DNA of 8,818 bases, from assembly GCA_014379395.1 (NCBI GenBank), contig JACMLV010000408.1, forward strand, positions 1 through 8,818, in the 5' to 3' direction. A model generated the notes under the pieces. The model was not told where the DNA came from and searched no databases. It saw nothing but the letters and a program-made list of their open reading frames with translations. The DNA is from Burkholderiaceae bacterium (GTDB taxonomy: Bacteria; Pseudomonadota; Gammaproteobacteria; Burkholderiales; Burkholderiaceae_D). Below, piece after piece: positions 1-6,026 of this stretch. Each line of letters begins with the position of its first letter. Within the stretch, counting starts at the first letter, position 1. The position numbers were made by a program, and so were the translations under genes.

Positions 1-139
1 CGACATAAAAATGCGTCTTTTCCGCCGATACTGCGTCAAAAATCCTCGCAATACCTCGGTATTGCTGCGGTTTTTTCCTTGTCTCGGCGAAAAATCCGCT
101 ATTTTTATAAGTCGCAATCAGCGCGCAACACTACACTAG
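1..139. repeat. Palindromic MITE-like element, copy A (cut by window start)
   Basis: This segment is the inverted copy of 884-1022: reverse-complemented, it matches 136 of 139 bases with no gaps. It ends at 127-139 in AACACTACACTAG, the terminal repeat seen at both ends of copy B. Its core at 48-65 is the near-perfect palindrome GCAATACC-TC-GGTATTGC, and the arms pair imperfectly outward from there (for example ATAAAAAT at 6-13 against ATTTTTATAA at 101-110). The missing left end should lie just before base 1. It carries no ORF. Size and shape resemble non-autonomous repeats such as ERIC or Correia elements, but I recognise no named family. The terminal CTAG supplies the stop codon of the adjoining lipoprotein gene. 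Confidence 0.85.
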
Positions 140-474
140 CGGCGCGAGCGGAAGCGGCGGTGGCCGCCGCCATGGGAGCCGCGGCCCCATGAATTGCCGA
201 TGAGTACGCCCAGCCCGAAGGTCAGCGCCGGTTCGTAGTAATACGGCTGATACACGGGCGGCGCCACGTACACCGGCGGCGCGGCATACACCGGCTCATA
301 GGTCGAATAGCTGCGCGACGGGTAAGCGGGCGCGGCCCGCCCCTGCTCGGACGGCACCGTATGCCACTGGTAGGGATCGTAGGGCTGCGGCGCGGCTGTG
401 TAGTATCCGGGCGTGGGCGCGACGACGCATCCGGCCAGCGCCGCCATCGCCATTACGGCCAACAAGGTTCTCAT
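136..474 (-). CDS. Small Tyr/Pro-rich lipoprotein, hypothetical
   Basis: A 112-aa protein of unknown function. It starts with a lipoprotein signal: MR, a hydrophobic stretch, then a lipobox Leu-Ala-Gly-Cys with the acylated Cys at residue 16. Residue +2 is Val rather than Asp, so outer-membrane delivery is expected. Residues about 20-85 are rich in Tyr, Pro and Ala with repeated APPVY-type units, followed by a short hydrophobic Gly-containing stretch (about 84-93) and a basic Gly/His/Arg tail ending RRFRSRR. I chose the ATG at 474 because CAGGAGACG precedes it by a suitable distance; an in-frame extension to 525 would put charged residues ahead of the signal. A -10-like TATAGT lies at 503-508 (minus strand) with no good -35. 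The TAG stop is the tip of repeat copy A, so the C-terminus may have been set by insertion of that element. Confidence 0.75.
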   Translation of the reverse strand: MRTLLAVMAMAALAGCVVAPTPGYYTAAPQPYDPYQWHTVPSEQGRAAPAYPSRSYSTYEPVYAAPPVYVAPPVYQPYYYEPALTFGLGVLIGNSWGRGSHGGGHRRFRSRR

Positions 475-510
475 CGCACGTCTCCTGAGCGTTAACCTCC
501 CTACTATAAG

Positions 511-537
511 AAAAAACGACTCCAAAAACCAGGGAGT
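511..537 (-). terminator. Weak intrinsic terminator, minus strand
   Basis: On the minus strand a 5-bp stem ACTCC/GGAGT (533-537 with 519-523) and a 9-base loop are followed by CG and six T residues (511-516). It lies after the small genes at 537-873 and just ahead of the lipoprotein start, so it would separate two transcription units. The short stem makes it a modest candidate. Confidence 0.35.
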
Positions 538-683
538 TACAGCTTGTTACACCCAGGCCGCAACAAGCAGCCAACGATGCGCGCCGTGTTGGACAACCCG
601 GCCAAAACCAGGAGACGCAGGCGCGCCGCCACGGCGATGACGAGAACCATCGCCGTGACGGCATAACCAACGCGGGCGTACAT
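537..683 (-). CDS. Possible 48-aa single-pass membrane protein (doubtful)
   Basis: The reading frame starts MYARVGYAVTAMVLVIAVAA and contains one hydrophobic stretch (about residues 6-28) flanked by Arg residues, then a short basic tail ending CNKL. It begins 22 bases after the stop of the 55-aa gene and ends at the weak terminator at 511-537, a position that fits a second gene in a small operon. Against it, the bases before the ATG are a GCGGCG-type run with no Shine-Dalgarno sequence, and third-position bias in a GC-rich genome can open such frames by chance. I recognise no family. A longer frame of the same phase overlaps the 55-aa gene and is not credible. Confidence 0.25.
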   Translation of the reverse strand: MYARVGYAVTAMVLVIAVAARLRLLVLAGLSNTARIVGCLLRPGCNKL

Positions 684-705
684 GAACCGCGCCGCCGCGC
701 CGCCG

Positions 706-873
706 TCAATGCTTGCGCTTTTGCTTGGCGCCGCCGCCCTTGCCGCCGACCTTGCCAGCGACGCCCGCGTCCTTGACGTCCTTGACGTTGCGCGCATCCT
801 GCGCGCCGCCCTTGCTGCCGCTCTCGGGGGCCGATTGCTTGCTCTGTCCGCCGCCTTGCTTTTGCTTGCTCAT
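706..873 (-). CDS. 55-aa Lys/Gly-rich basic protein, hypothetical
   Basis: A short complete gene, MSKQKQGGGQSK... to ...KQKRKH then TGA. It is hydrophilic, rich in Lys, Gly, Gln, Ala and Ser, with no membrane segment, no Cys and no signal peptide. The middle holds a repeated VKDVKD unit (about residues 30-35), and the C-terminus is strongly basic. Such composition suggests a disordered nucleic-acid-binding or stress-type protein, but I recognise no family and assign no function. The start is well supported: AGGAGA sits six bases before ATG. The first two bases of that ribosome binding site are the final AG of repeat copy B, so its translation signal is formed at the element junction. Transcription may come from rarD read-through or from a promoter inside the repeat. 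Confidence 0.65.
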   Translation of the reverse strand: MSKQKQGGGQSKQSAPESGSKGGAQDARNVKDVKDAGVAGKVGGKGGGAKQKRKH

Positions 874-883
874 CGTCGTTCTC

Positions 884-1047
884 CTAGTGTAGTGTTGCGC
901 GCTGATTGCGACTTATAAAAATAGCGGATTTTTCGCCGAGACAAGGAAAAAACCGCAGCAATACCTCGGTATTGCGAGGATTTTTGACGCGGTATCGGCG
1001 GAAAAGACGCATTTTTATGTCGCAAGAAGAGCACAACACTACACTAG
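884..1047. repeat. Palindromic MITE-like element, copy B (complete, 164 bp)
   Basis: This is a full-length copy bounded by perfect 14-bp terminal inverted repeats, CTAGTGTAGTGTTG at 884-897 and its complement at 1034-1047. Inward from each end come a 10-base semi-variable stretch, GCGAC and ATAAAAAT, in the same order on both arms. The centre at 958-975 is GCAATACC-TC-GGTATTGC. By eye about two thirds of the arm positions pair, so an RNA from either strand could form one long imperfect hairpin. There is no ORF and no obvious target duplication beyond the palindromic CTAG itself. It lies between rarD, whose stop codon it supplies (1044-1046), and the 55-aa gene, whose ribosome binding site begins in its other end. 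Mobility and a source transposase are inferred only. Confidence 0.85.
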
Positions 1048-1922
1048 GCCTTGCTGCGCCGCCCGGCCCACAGCCCCTCGGCCGCGAACAGCGCCAGCGC
1101 GCTCCAGATGGCGACGAAGCCGAGCAGGCGCGCCTGGCCGAAGCTCTCGTTGAACAGCCACACGCCGAGCAGAAACTGCATGGTCGGCGCCACGTATTGC
1201 AGCAGGCCCAGCGACGAGAGCGGCAGGCGCCGCGCGCCGGCGGCGAACAGCAGCAGCGGGATCGCGGTGATCGGGCCGGACGCCACCAGCAAGGCGCGGG
1301 TGGTGTTCGAGGCCGTGCCGACGAAGGTGCTCTCGCCGTGCAGCCAGAGCCAGGCCAGATAGCCGAACGCGGCCGGAAACAGGATCAGGGTTTCGAACGA
1401 CAGGCCTTCGAGCGCGCCCAGCGCGGCGGTTTTGCGCATCAGGCCATAGGCGCCGAAGGTGCCCGCGAGGGCCAGCGCGATCCACGGCATCTGCCCGGTT
1501 TGCCAGGCGAGCCAGGCCACGCCGCAGGCGGCCAGCCCGACCGCCACCCATTGCAGGCGGCGCAGCCGCTCATGCAGCAGCAGAAAGCCGAGCATGACGT
1601 TGAGCAGCGGCGTCATGAAATAGCCGAGGCTGGCGTCGATCACATGGCCGTTGTTGACGGCCCAGATGTAGATGAACCAGTTGCCCGACAACAGCAGGGC
1701 GCTGGCGACGAAGCCGGCCACCACGCGCGGCTGGCGGGCCAGCTGGCCCAGCCAGCCCCATTGGCGGCGCGCGCCCAGCACCAGGCCCAGGAACAGCAGC
1801 GACCAGAGCATGCGGTGGGCCAGGATTTCCAGCGGCGCGACGTCGCCGATGGCGTGGAAGTACAGCGGGAACAAGCCCCAGCAGAAAAATGCGAGGGAGG
1901 CGTACAACATGCCTGGATTCAT
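1044..1922 (-). CDS. rarD: RarD family EamA/DMT inner-membrane permease
   Basis: A 292-aa polytopic membrane protein, close to the usual RarD length (about 295). It belongs to the drug/metabolite transporter superfamily with two EamA-type halves and about ten predicted membrane helices. The signature EILAHRMLWS is at residues 32-41, after an N-terminal helix containing CWGLFPLYF. The family is named for chloramphenicol sensitivity in E. coli; its natural substrate is not settled. I chose ATG 1922 (MNPGMLYASL) over an in-frame TTG six bases upstream; neither has a strong Shine-Dalgarno sequence, and ATG 1910 is also possible. It is divergent from kup across 220 bp. The C-terminus (WAGRRSKA) runs directly into the terminal sequence of repeat copy B, which provides the TAG stop, but overall length shows no obvious truncation. 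Confidence 0.93.
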   Translation of the reverse strand: MNPGMLYASLAFFCWGLFPLYFHAIGDVAPLEILAHRMLWSLLFLGLVLGARRQWGWLGQLARQPRVVAGFVASALLLSGNWFIYIWAVNNGHVIDASLGYFMTPLLNVMLGFLLLHERLRRLQWVAVGLAACGVAWLAWQTGQMPWIALALAGTFGAYGLMRKTAALGALEGLSFETLILFPAAFGYLAWLWLHGESTFVGTASNTTRALLVASGPITAIPLLLFAAGARRLPLSSLGLLQYVAPTMQFLLGVWLFNESFGQARLLGFVAIWSALALFAAEGLWAGRRSKA

Positions 1923-2081
1923 ATGCAAAGCCGAAACGAGCGCCGCTCAAGCGCGGCAGAGCCGTCATTATCGTTGAAAGCGCCGCGGCCCTCCGGCGGC
2001 CGCCCCGTTTTCACTTTTTCAGGAGTAATATCCAGCGTGGCGCCGGCGCGGCGCGGCTACCACGGACCGGCCGGAATCCCC

Positions 2082-2110
2082 TTGCTTTTTACCAATACTT
2101 CTCTTATTGT
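2082..2110 (+). promoter_or_regulatory. Candidate sigma-70 promoter for kup
   Basis: TTGCTT (2082-2087) and TATTGT (2105-2110) are separated by exactly 17 bases. A transcript would start near 2116-2118, giving a leader of about 26 bases with GGGGA at 2133-2137. This excludes the in-frame TTG at 2107 as start and supports the TTG at 2143. Consensus matches are moderate (3/6 and 4/6). Confidence 0.5.
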
Positions 2111-2142
2111 GCGATGCACCAAAACAAATTTCGGGGATCACC

Positions 2143-4020
2143 TTGACGTCGCCACATAAAAAAAGCAGCCTCGTCGCGCTGACACTGGCCGCGGTCGGAA
2201 TCGTCTATGGCGATATCGGCACCAGCCCGCTGTACACGCTCAAGACCATCTTCGCCCCCGAACACGGCTTGGCGCTCACGCCGGCCAACCTGCTGGGCAC
2301 GGTTTCCCTGATCTTCTGGGGCCTGACCCTGATCGTTTCGCTCAAATACGTGACCCTGGTGCTGCGCGCCGACAACCGCGGCGAGGGCGGGATCATGGCC
2401 CTGATGGCGCTGGCCTTGTCGTCGGTGACGCGGCAGTCGCGCTGGTATTTCCCGCTGTCGGTGGTGGGCGTGTTCGGCGCCACGTTGTTTTATGGCGACA
2501 GCGTGATCACCCCGGCCATTTCGGTGCTGTCGGCCATCGAGGGACTCGAGGTGGCCACCCCGGCCTTGTCGCGCTACGTGGTGCCGCTCACCATCGTGGT
2601 GCTGGTCGCGCTGTACTCGGTGCAGTCGCACGGCACGGCCGGCATCGGGCGCTGGTTCGCGCCGATCATGGTGGTCTGGTTCGCCGCGCTGGCCGTGATG
2701 GGCATTGTCAACATCGTGGCGGCGCCGCAGATCCTGGCCGCGCTCAACCCGTGGCACGCGCTGCAGTTCATGCTGGACAACCGCCTGATCGCCTTCATCG
2801 CGCTGGGCGCGGTGGTGCTGGCCTTCACCGGCGCCGAGGCGCTGTACGCCGACATGGGCCACTTCGGCAAAAAGCCGATCCGCATGGCCTGGTTCCTGAT
2901 CACTTTCCCGGCGCTGGCCTTGAATTACCTCGGGCAGGGCGGCCTGCTGCTGGCCAACCCGGACGCCATTTCCAATCCGTTCTACCAGCAACTGGGCGCC
3001 TGGAGCGTCTATCCGCTGGTGATCCTGTCGACGATGGCGACCGTGATCGCCTCGCAGGCGACCATCTCCGGCACCTTTTCGATGACCAAGCAGGCCATCG
3101 CGCTCGGCTTCCTGCCGCGCATGCGGGTGCGCCACACCTCCGAGAGCGAGATCGGGCAGATCTATATTCCGGTCGTCAACTGGCTGCAACTGTGCGTGGT
3201 GCTGTTGGCGGTGGTCGGTTTCGGCTCGTCGGAGAACCTGGCCGCCGCCTACGGCATCGCCGTCACCGCGACCATGCTGGCGACGACCATCCTGACCTTC
3301 TTCGTGATCCGCTACCGCTGGAATCTGAATCCGCTGTTGTGCTGGGGCGCGACCGGCTTTTTCCTGGCCATCGACATCGCCTTCTTCTCGGCCAGCGCGC
3401 TCAAACTGTTCCACGGCGGCTGGTTTCCGCTGCTGCTCGGCGCGATCCTGTTCAGCGTCATGCTGACCTGGAAGCGCGGCCGCCAGCTGGTGTTCCAGAA
3501 CCTGGAAAAGCACGCCATTCCGCTCGACGATTTCCTGTCCTCGCTGTTCATCGCGCCGCCGCCGCGGGTGCCCGGCACCGCCATCTTCCTGCGCGGCGAA
3601 AGCGACGGCGTGCCGCACGCGCTGCTGCACAACCTGTCGCACAACAAGGTGCTGCACGAGCGCGTGGTGTTTTTGACCGTGCACATGAAGGAGGTGCCGT
3701 GGGTGGCGCCGGAGAAGCAGGTCAGCATCGACGACCTGGGCCACCAGTGCTATCAGCTGAACGTGCATTACGGCTTCAAGGACGAGCCCGACATTCCGAA
3801 CGTGCTGGCCCTGTGTTCCAAGCACGGGCTCGATTTCGAGATGATGGAAACCTCGTTCTTCATCGCGCGCCAGACCGTGATCTCGACCCCGGGCGCCGGC
3901 ATGGCGCCGTGGCGCGAGCACCTGTTCGTGACCATGTCGCGCAACGCGCGCGGCGCCGCCGACTACTACCAGATCCCGACCAACCGGGTGATCGAACTGG
4001 GCACCCAGGTCGAAATCTGA
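2143..4020 (+). CDS. kup: Low-affinity potassium uptake transporter Kup
   Basis: A 625-aa KUP/HAK/KT-type secondary transporter that imports K+ probably with H+; E. coli Kup has 622 residues. Hallmarks are GIVYGDIGTSPLYTL at residues 19-33, RADNRGEGGIMAL at 75-87 and FYGDSVITPAISVLSAIEG at 116-134. About twelve membrane helices run to roughly residue 450, followed by a soluble C-terminal cytoplasmic domain. The start is TTG at 2143 (MTSPHKKSS), five bases after GGGGA; no in-frame ATG lies near the conserved N-terminus, and a TTG at 2107 falls inside the proposed promoter. The gene is transcribed alone: divergent from rarD, convergent with aer, and closed by the strong terminator at 4064-4098. 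No riboswitch-like structure was seen in the short leader. Confidence 0.96.
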   Translation: MTSPHKKSSLVALTLAAVGIVYGDIGTSPLYTLKTIFAPEHGLALTPANLLGTVSLIFWGLTLIVSLKYVTLVLRADNRGEGGIMALMALALSSVTRQSRWYFPLSVVGVFGATLFYGDSVITPAISVLSAIEGLEVATPALSRYVVPLTIVVLVALYSVQSHGTAGIGRWFAPIMVVWFAALAVMGIVNIVAAPQILAALNPWHALQFMLDNRLIAFIALGAVVLAFTGAEALYADMGHFGKKPIRMAWFLITFPALALNYLGQGGLLLANPDAISNPFYQQLGAWSVYPLVILSTMATVIASQATISGTFSMTKQAIALGFLPRMRVRHTSESEIGQIYIPVVNWLQLCVVLLAVVGFGSSENLAAAYGIAVTATMLATTILTFFVIRYRWNLNPLLCWGATGFFLAIDIAFFSASALKLFHGGWFPLLLGAILFSVMLTWKRGRQLVFQNLEKHAIPLDDFLSSLFIAPPPRVPGTAIFLRGESDGVPHALLHNLSHNKVLHERVVFLTVHMKEVPWVAPEKQVSIDDLGHQCYQLNVHYGFKDEPDIPNVLALCSKHGLDFEMMETSFFIARQTVISTPGAGMAPWREHLFVTMSRNARGAADYYQIPTNRVIELGTQVEI

Positions 4021-4063
4021 TGCCGGATTGGCGCGCGGCCGGCAAGCAAGCTGAGTCGTAAAA

Positions 4064-4098
4064 AAAACGGGCGCGACCGATTCGGTTGCGCCCGTTTT
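4064..4098. terminator. Bidirectional intrinsic terminator between kup and aer
   Basis: A 16-bp stem (4064-4079 with 4083-4098, one G-T wobble) closes over the three-base loop ATT. The core is ACGGGCGC/GCGCCCGT, with AAAA on one side and TTTT on the other, so a U-tract follows the hairpin on both strands. It lies 43 bases after the kup stop and 37 bases after the aer stop and can serve both convergent genes. Confidence 0.9.
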
Positions 4099-4135
4099 GC
4101 GTGGGACTGCGCCGCGCCGTCCCGCGCCGTTCCGG

Positions 4136-5755
4136 CTACGCCAGCGCCATCGTCCTGCGCGCCGCCGGGGCCGCCGCCTTGAAGCTGCCTGTCGTCTCGC
4201 CCGCCACCAGCTTGAAGGTGTCGACCAGCTGTTCGAGCTTGACGGCCTGATCCTGCATGCAACCGGCCGCGGCGGCCGCCTGTTCGACCAGCGCCGCGTT
4301 CTGCTGGGTGGCCTCGTCCATGTGCGTGATGGCCCGGTTGACCTGCTCGATGCCGGTGCTTTGCGCCTGGCTGGCGTCGGTGATGTCGTGCATGTAGCCG
4401 GCCACCCGCTTCACCGAGGCGACGATCTCGATCATCGTCTTGCCGGCGTCGTCGACGACCTTGCTGCCGGCTTCGATGCGGCCGACCGAGTCGTTGATCA
4501 GGGTTTTGATCTCCTTGGCCGCGCTGGCCGAGCGCTGCGCCAGGCTGCGCACCTCGGTGGCGACGACGGCGAAGCCGCGGCCCTGTTCGCCGGCCCGCGC
4601 CGCCTCGACGGCGGCGTTCAGCGCCAGGATGTTGGTCTGGAAGGCGATGCCGTCGATCACGCCGATGATCTCGACGATCTTGCTCGAGCTTTGGCGGATC
4701 GAGTCCATCGTCTCGACCACCTGCTCGACCGCCGCGCCGCCCTTGACGGCGATGTCGGAGGTGGCCGCCACCAGCCGGTTCGCTTCGCCCGCGTTGTCGG
4801 CGTTTTGCTTGACGGTGCCGGTCAGCTGCTCCATCGAGGAGGCGGTTTGTTCGAGCGAGCTCGCCTGCGCTTCGGTGCGCCCGGACAGGTCGAGGTTGCC
4901 GCTGGCGATCTCGGCCGCGCCGTCGTTGACCAGCGCGGTCGCCTCCTTGATCTGGCCGACCAGCAGCTTGACGTTGGTTTGCAGGATGCGCAGGGTCTGC
5001 ACCAGGCCGGCCAGCTCGTCGTTGCCGTCGGAGGCGATCTTGCCGGTCAGGTCGCCCACGCTCATGCGCTCGACATCCTGGCGGATGCGCGCGAGCGGCG
5101 TCACCGCGTCGCGGTACAGCAGGACGGCGGACAAGCCGGCCAGCAGCATGCCGAGGGCGCCGGCCACGCGCGACCAGGCCGCGTAATCGGCGTTGCCGGC
5201 GGTCAAGGCGTTGAAGCCGAACAACAGCATCAGCGCGCCGGCCGAGACGCCCATCTTGGCCTTGATCGACAGCGTCTTGGGCAAATAGCAGCGGCTGAAC
5301 AAGGTGCGCCGCAGCGCCATCCCATTGCGGATTTCCAGCTCGCCGCTGCCGCTCTTGACGCTGCGGTAGGCTTGTTCTGTGGCGGCGACCTGCTCCCGGC
5401 TGGGCTTGACGCGGATCGACGTGTAGCCGGTGATGCGGCCGTTGTCCATGACCGGCGCGGCGTTCGCCTCGACCCAATAGAAATTGCCGTTCTTGCTGCG
5501 GTTTTTGACGATGCCGGTCCAGGCCTTGCCGCTTTTCAGCGAGCGCCACATATCGGCAAACGCCTCTTCCGGCATATCCGGGTGGCGCAGAATGTTTTGC
5601 GGCGCGCCTAATAACTCCGCTTCGGAATAGCCGCTGATTTCGATGAAATCCCGATTTGCATAAGTGATGTTTCCGTGCAAATCCGTTTTTGAAACCACCA
5701 TGTCCGAGTCTTTTAGTATGTACTCGATGTTGGTAACGGGAAGGTTATTGCGCAT
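4136..5755 (-). CDS. aer: Aer-like PAS-domain methyl-accepting chemotaxis receptor
   Basis: A 539-aa energy-taxis type receptor. An N-terminal PAS domain (about 10-120) contains RHPDMP at 57-62 and GIVKNRSKNG at 81-90; Arg57, His58 and Asp60 occupy the same positions as the FAD-pocket residues of E. coli Aer, so FAD-based redox sensing is likely. Two membrane helices (about 163-187 and 196-214) with almost no periplasmic loop follow, then a HAMP region (about 211-265) and the cytoplasmic signalling coiled coil. Its tip at 372-398 carries the conserved FQTNILALNAAVEAARAGEQ. No C-terminal NWETF-type tether is present, as in Aer. I chose ATG 5755 (MRNNLPVT), usual for betaproteobacterial homologues, preceded by GGGGG at eight bases; ATG 5770 is in frame but too close to the predicted transcription start. 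Confidence 0.93.
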   Translation of the reverse strand: MRNNLPVTNIEYILKDSDMVVSKTDLHGNITYANRDFIEISGYSEAELLGAPQNILRHPDMPEEAFADMWRSLKSGKAWTGIVKNRSKNGNFYWVEANAAPVMDNGRITGYTSIRVKPSREQVAATEQAYRSVKSGSGELEIRNGMALRRTLFSRCYLPKTLSIKAKMGVSAGALMLLFGFNALTAGNADYAAWSRVAGALGMLLAGLSAVLLYRDAVTPLARIRQDVERMSVGDLTGKIASDGNDELAGLVQTLRILQTNVKLLVGQIKEATALVNDGAAEIASGNLDLSGRTEAQASSLEQTASSMEQLTGTVKQNADNAGEANRLVAATSDIAVKGGAAVEQVVETMDSIRQSSSKIVEIIGVIDGIAFQTNILALNAAVEAARAGEQGRGFAVVATEVRSLAQRSASAAKEIKTLINDSVGRIEAGSKVVDDAGKTMIEIVASVKRVAGYMHDITDASQAQSTGIEQVNRAITHMDEATQQNAALVEQAAAAAGCMQDQAVKLEQLVDTFKLVAGETTGSFKAAAPAARRTMALA

Positions 5756-5777
5756 GGGTAGTACCCCCATAAAAAAT

Positions 5778-5805
5778 TGATCGGCATGCCATCTTGTTTT
5801 ATTTA
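5778..5805 (-). promoter_or_regulatory. Candidate flagellar sigma-28 (FliA) promoter for aer
   Basis: On the minus strand TAAA (5802-5805) is followed after 16 bases by GCCGATCA (5778-5785), against the FliA consensus TAAA-N15-GCCGATAA. The -10 matches 7 of 8; the spacer is one base long. Transcription would start near 5770, about 15 bases before the aer ATG. E. coli aer belongs to the FliA regulon, so the assignment fits the gene. Confidence 0.55.
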
Positions 5806-5816
5806 TGCAAATGGCG

Positions 5817-5837
5817 TGCCATCTTCAGCAGATGGCA
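5817..5837. repeat. Inverted repeat in the aer upstream region
   Basis: TGCCATCT at 5817-5824 pairs with AGATGGCA at 5830-5837 around a five-base loop. TGCCATCTT also occurs at 5787-5795 as a direct repeat 30 bases away, next to the sigma-28-like promoter. No T-tract follows, so it is not a terminator. It may be a protein-binding site or a leader hairpin. Confidence 0.4.
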
Positions 5838-5909
5838 GACTTGGCGTTGCGGCGCAGTGCTTTTGCTATGGAAACAGCGCCGACACGGACTCGCGCCGGG
5901 CAATTATAT

Positions 5910-5959
5910 GCACCGGATTGGTGAATGAAACAAATTCGGTGCATGAAAAAATTTCATTC
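5910..5959. repeat. Overlapping inverted repeats upstream of aer
   Basis: Two interlocked inverted repeats are present: GCACCG (5910-5915) with CGGTGC (5937-5942), and GAATGAAA (5923-5930) with TTTCATTC (5952-5959). Because they overlap, they could not form fully at the same time, which would permit two alternative RNA folds if the Pho-box-like promoter at 5965-5998 produces a long aer leader. This is sequence geometry only; no known leader class is recognised. Confidence 0.3.
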
Positions 5960-5964
5960 GCCGC

Positions 5965-5998
5965 ATTGTAATAAACGGATATGACGCGGATATGACGG
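5965..5998 (-). promoter_or_regulatory. Pho-box-like tandem 11-bp repeat with -10, reading toward aer
   Basis: On the minus strand CCGTCATATCC (5988-5998) is followed immediately by GCGTCATATCC (5977-5987), then six bases and TACAAT (5965-5970). Two 11-bp direct repeats with a GTCATA core replacing the -35, six bases ahead of the -10, is the layout of PhoB-dependent promoters such as E. coli phoA. Each repeat matches TGTCATA at 6 of 7 positions; the intervening bases are GC-rich rather than AT-rich. A start near 5958 would give aer a leader of about 200 bases. The same repeats read on the plus strand overlap a possible -35 (ATGACG, 5992-5997) with TATATA 17 bases downstream (6015-6020), so they could control rightward transcription instead. 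Confidence 0.35.
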
Positions 5999-6026
5999 GT
6001 ACTTAATTCGAGATTATATATAAGAC

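Noticed and set aside
1985..2003. GC-rich hairpin GCGGCC-7-GGCCGC followed by T-containing sequence between rarD and kup
   Set aside because: No plus-strand transcript is known to need ending here, the T-tract is interrupted and distant, and such GC palindromes are common in this base composition.
906..2159. Long plus-strand open frame over rarD, Gln/Arg/Ala-rich
   Set aside because: It is antisense to rarD and has low-complexity composition typical of GC-rich shadow frames. It also runs through the non-coding repeat and the kup promoter.
2104..3921. 605-aa minus-strand frame opposite kup
   Set aside because: Composition is dominated by Arg, Gln, His and Asp without any domain. Kup on the other strand is unmistakable.
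3966..5549. 527-aa frame on the aer strand in another phase, and the 504-aa plus-strand frame at 4097-5611
   Set aside because: Both are shadows of aer with repetitive Arg/Gly/Asp-type composition and no recognisable motif.
5777..5971. 64-aa plus-strand frame beginning at TTG upstream of aer
   Set aside because: There is no ribosome binding site, it overlaps the sigma-28-like promoter and inverted repeats, and no protein-like pattern is seen.
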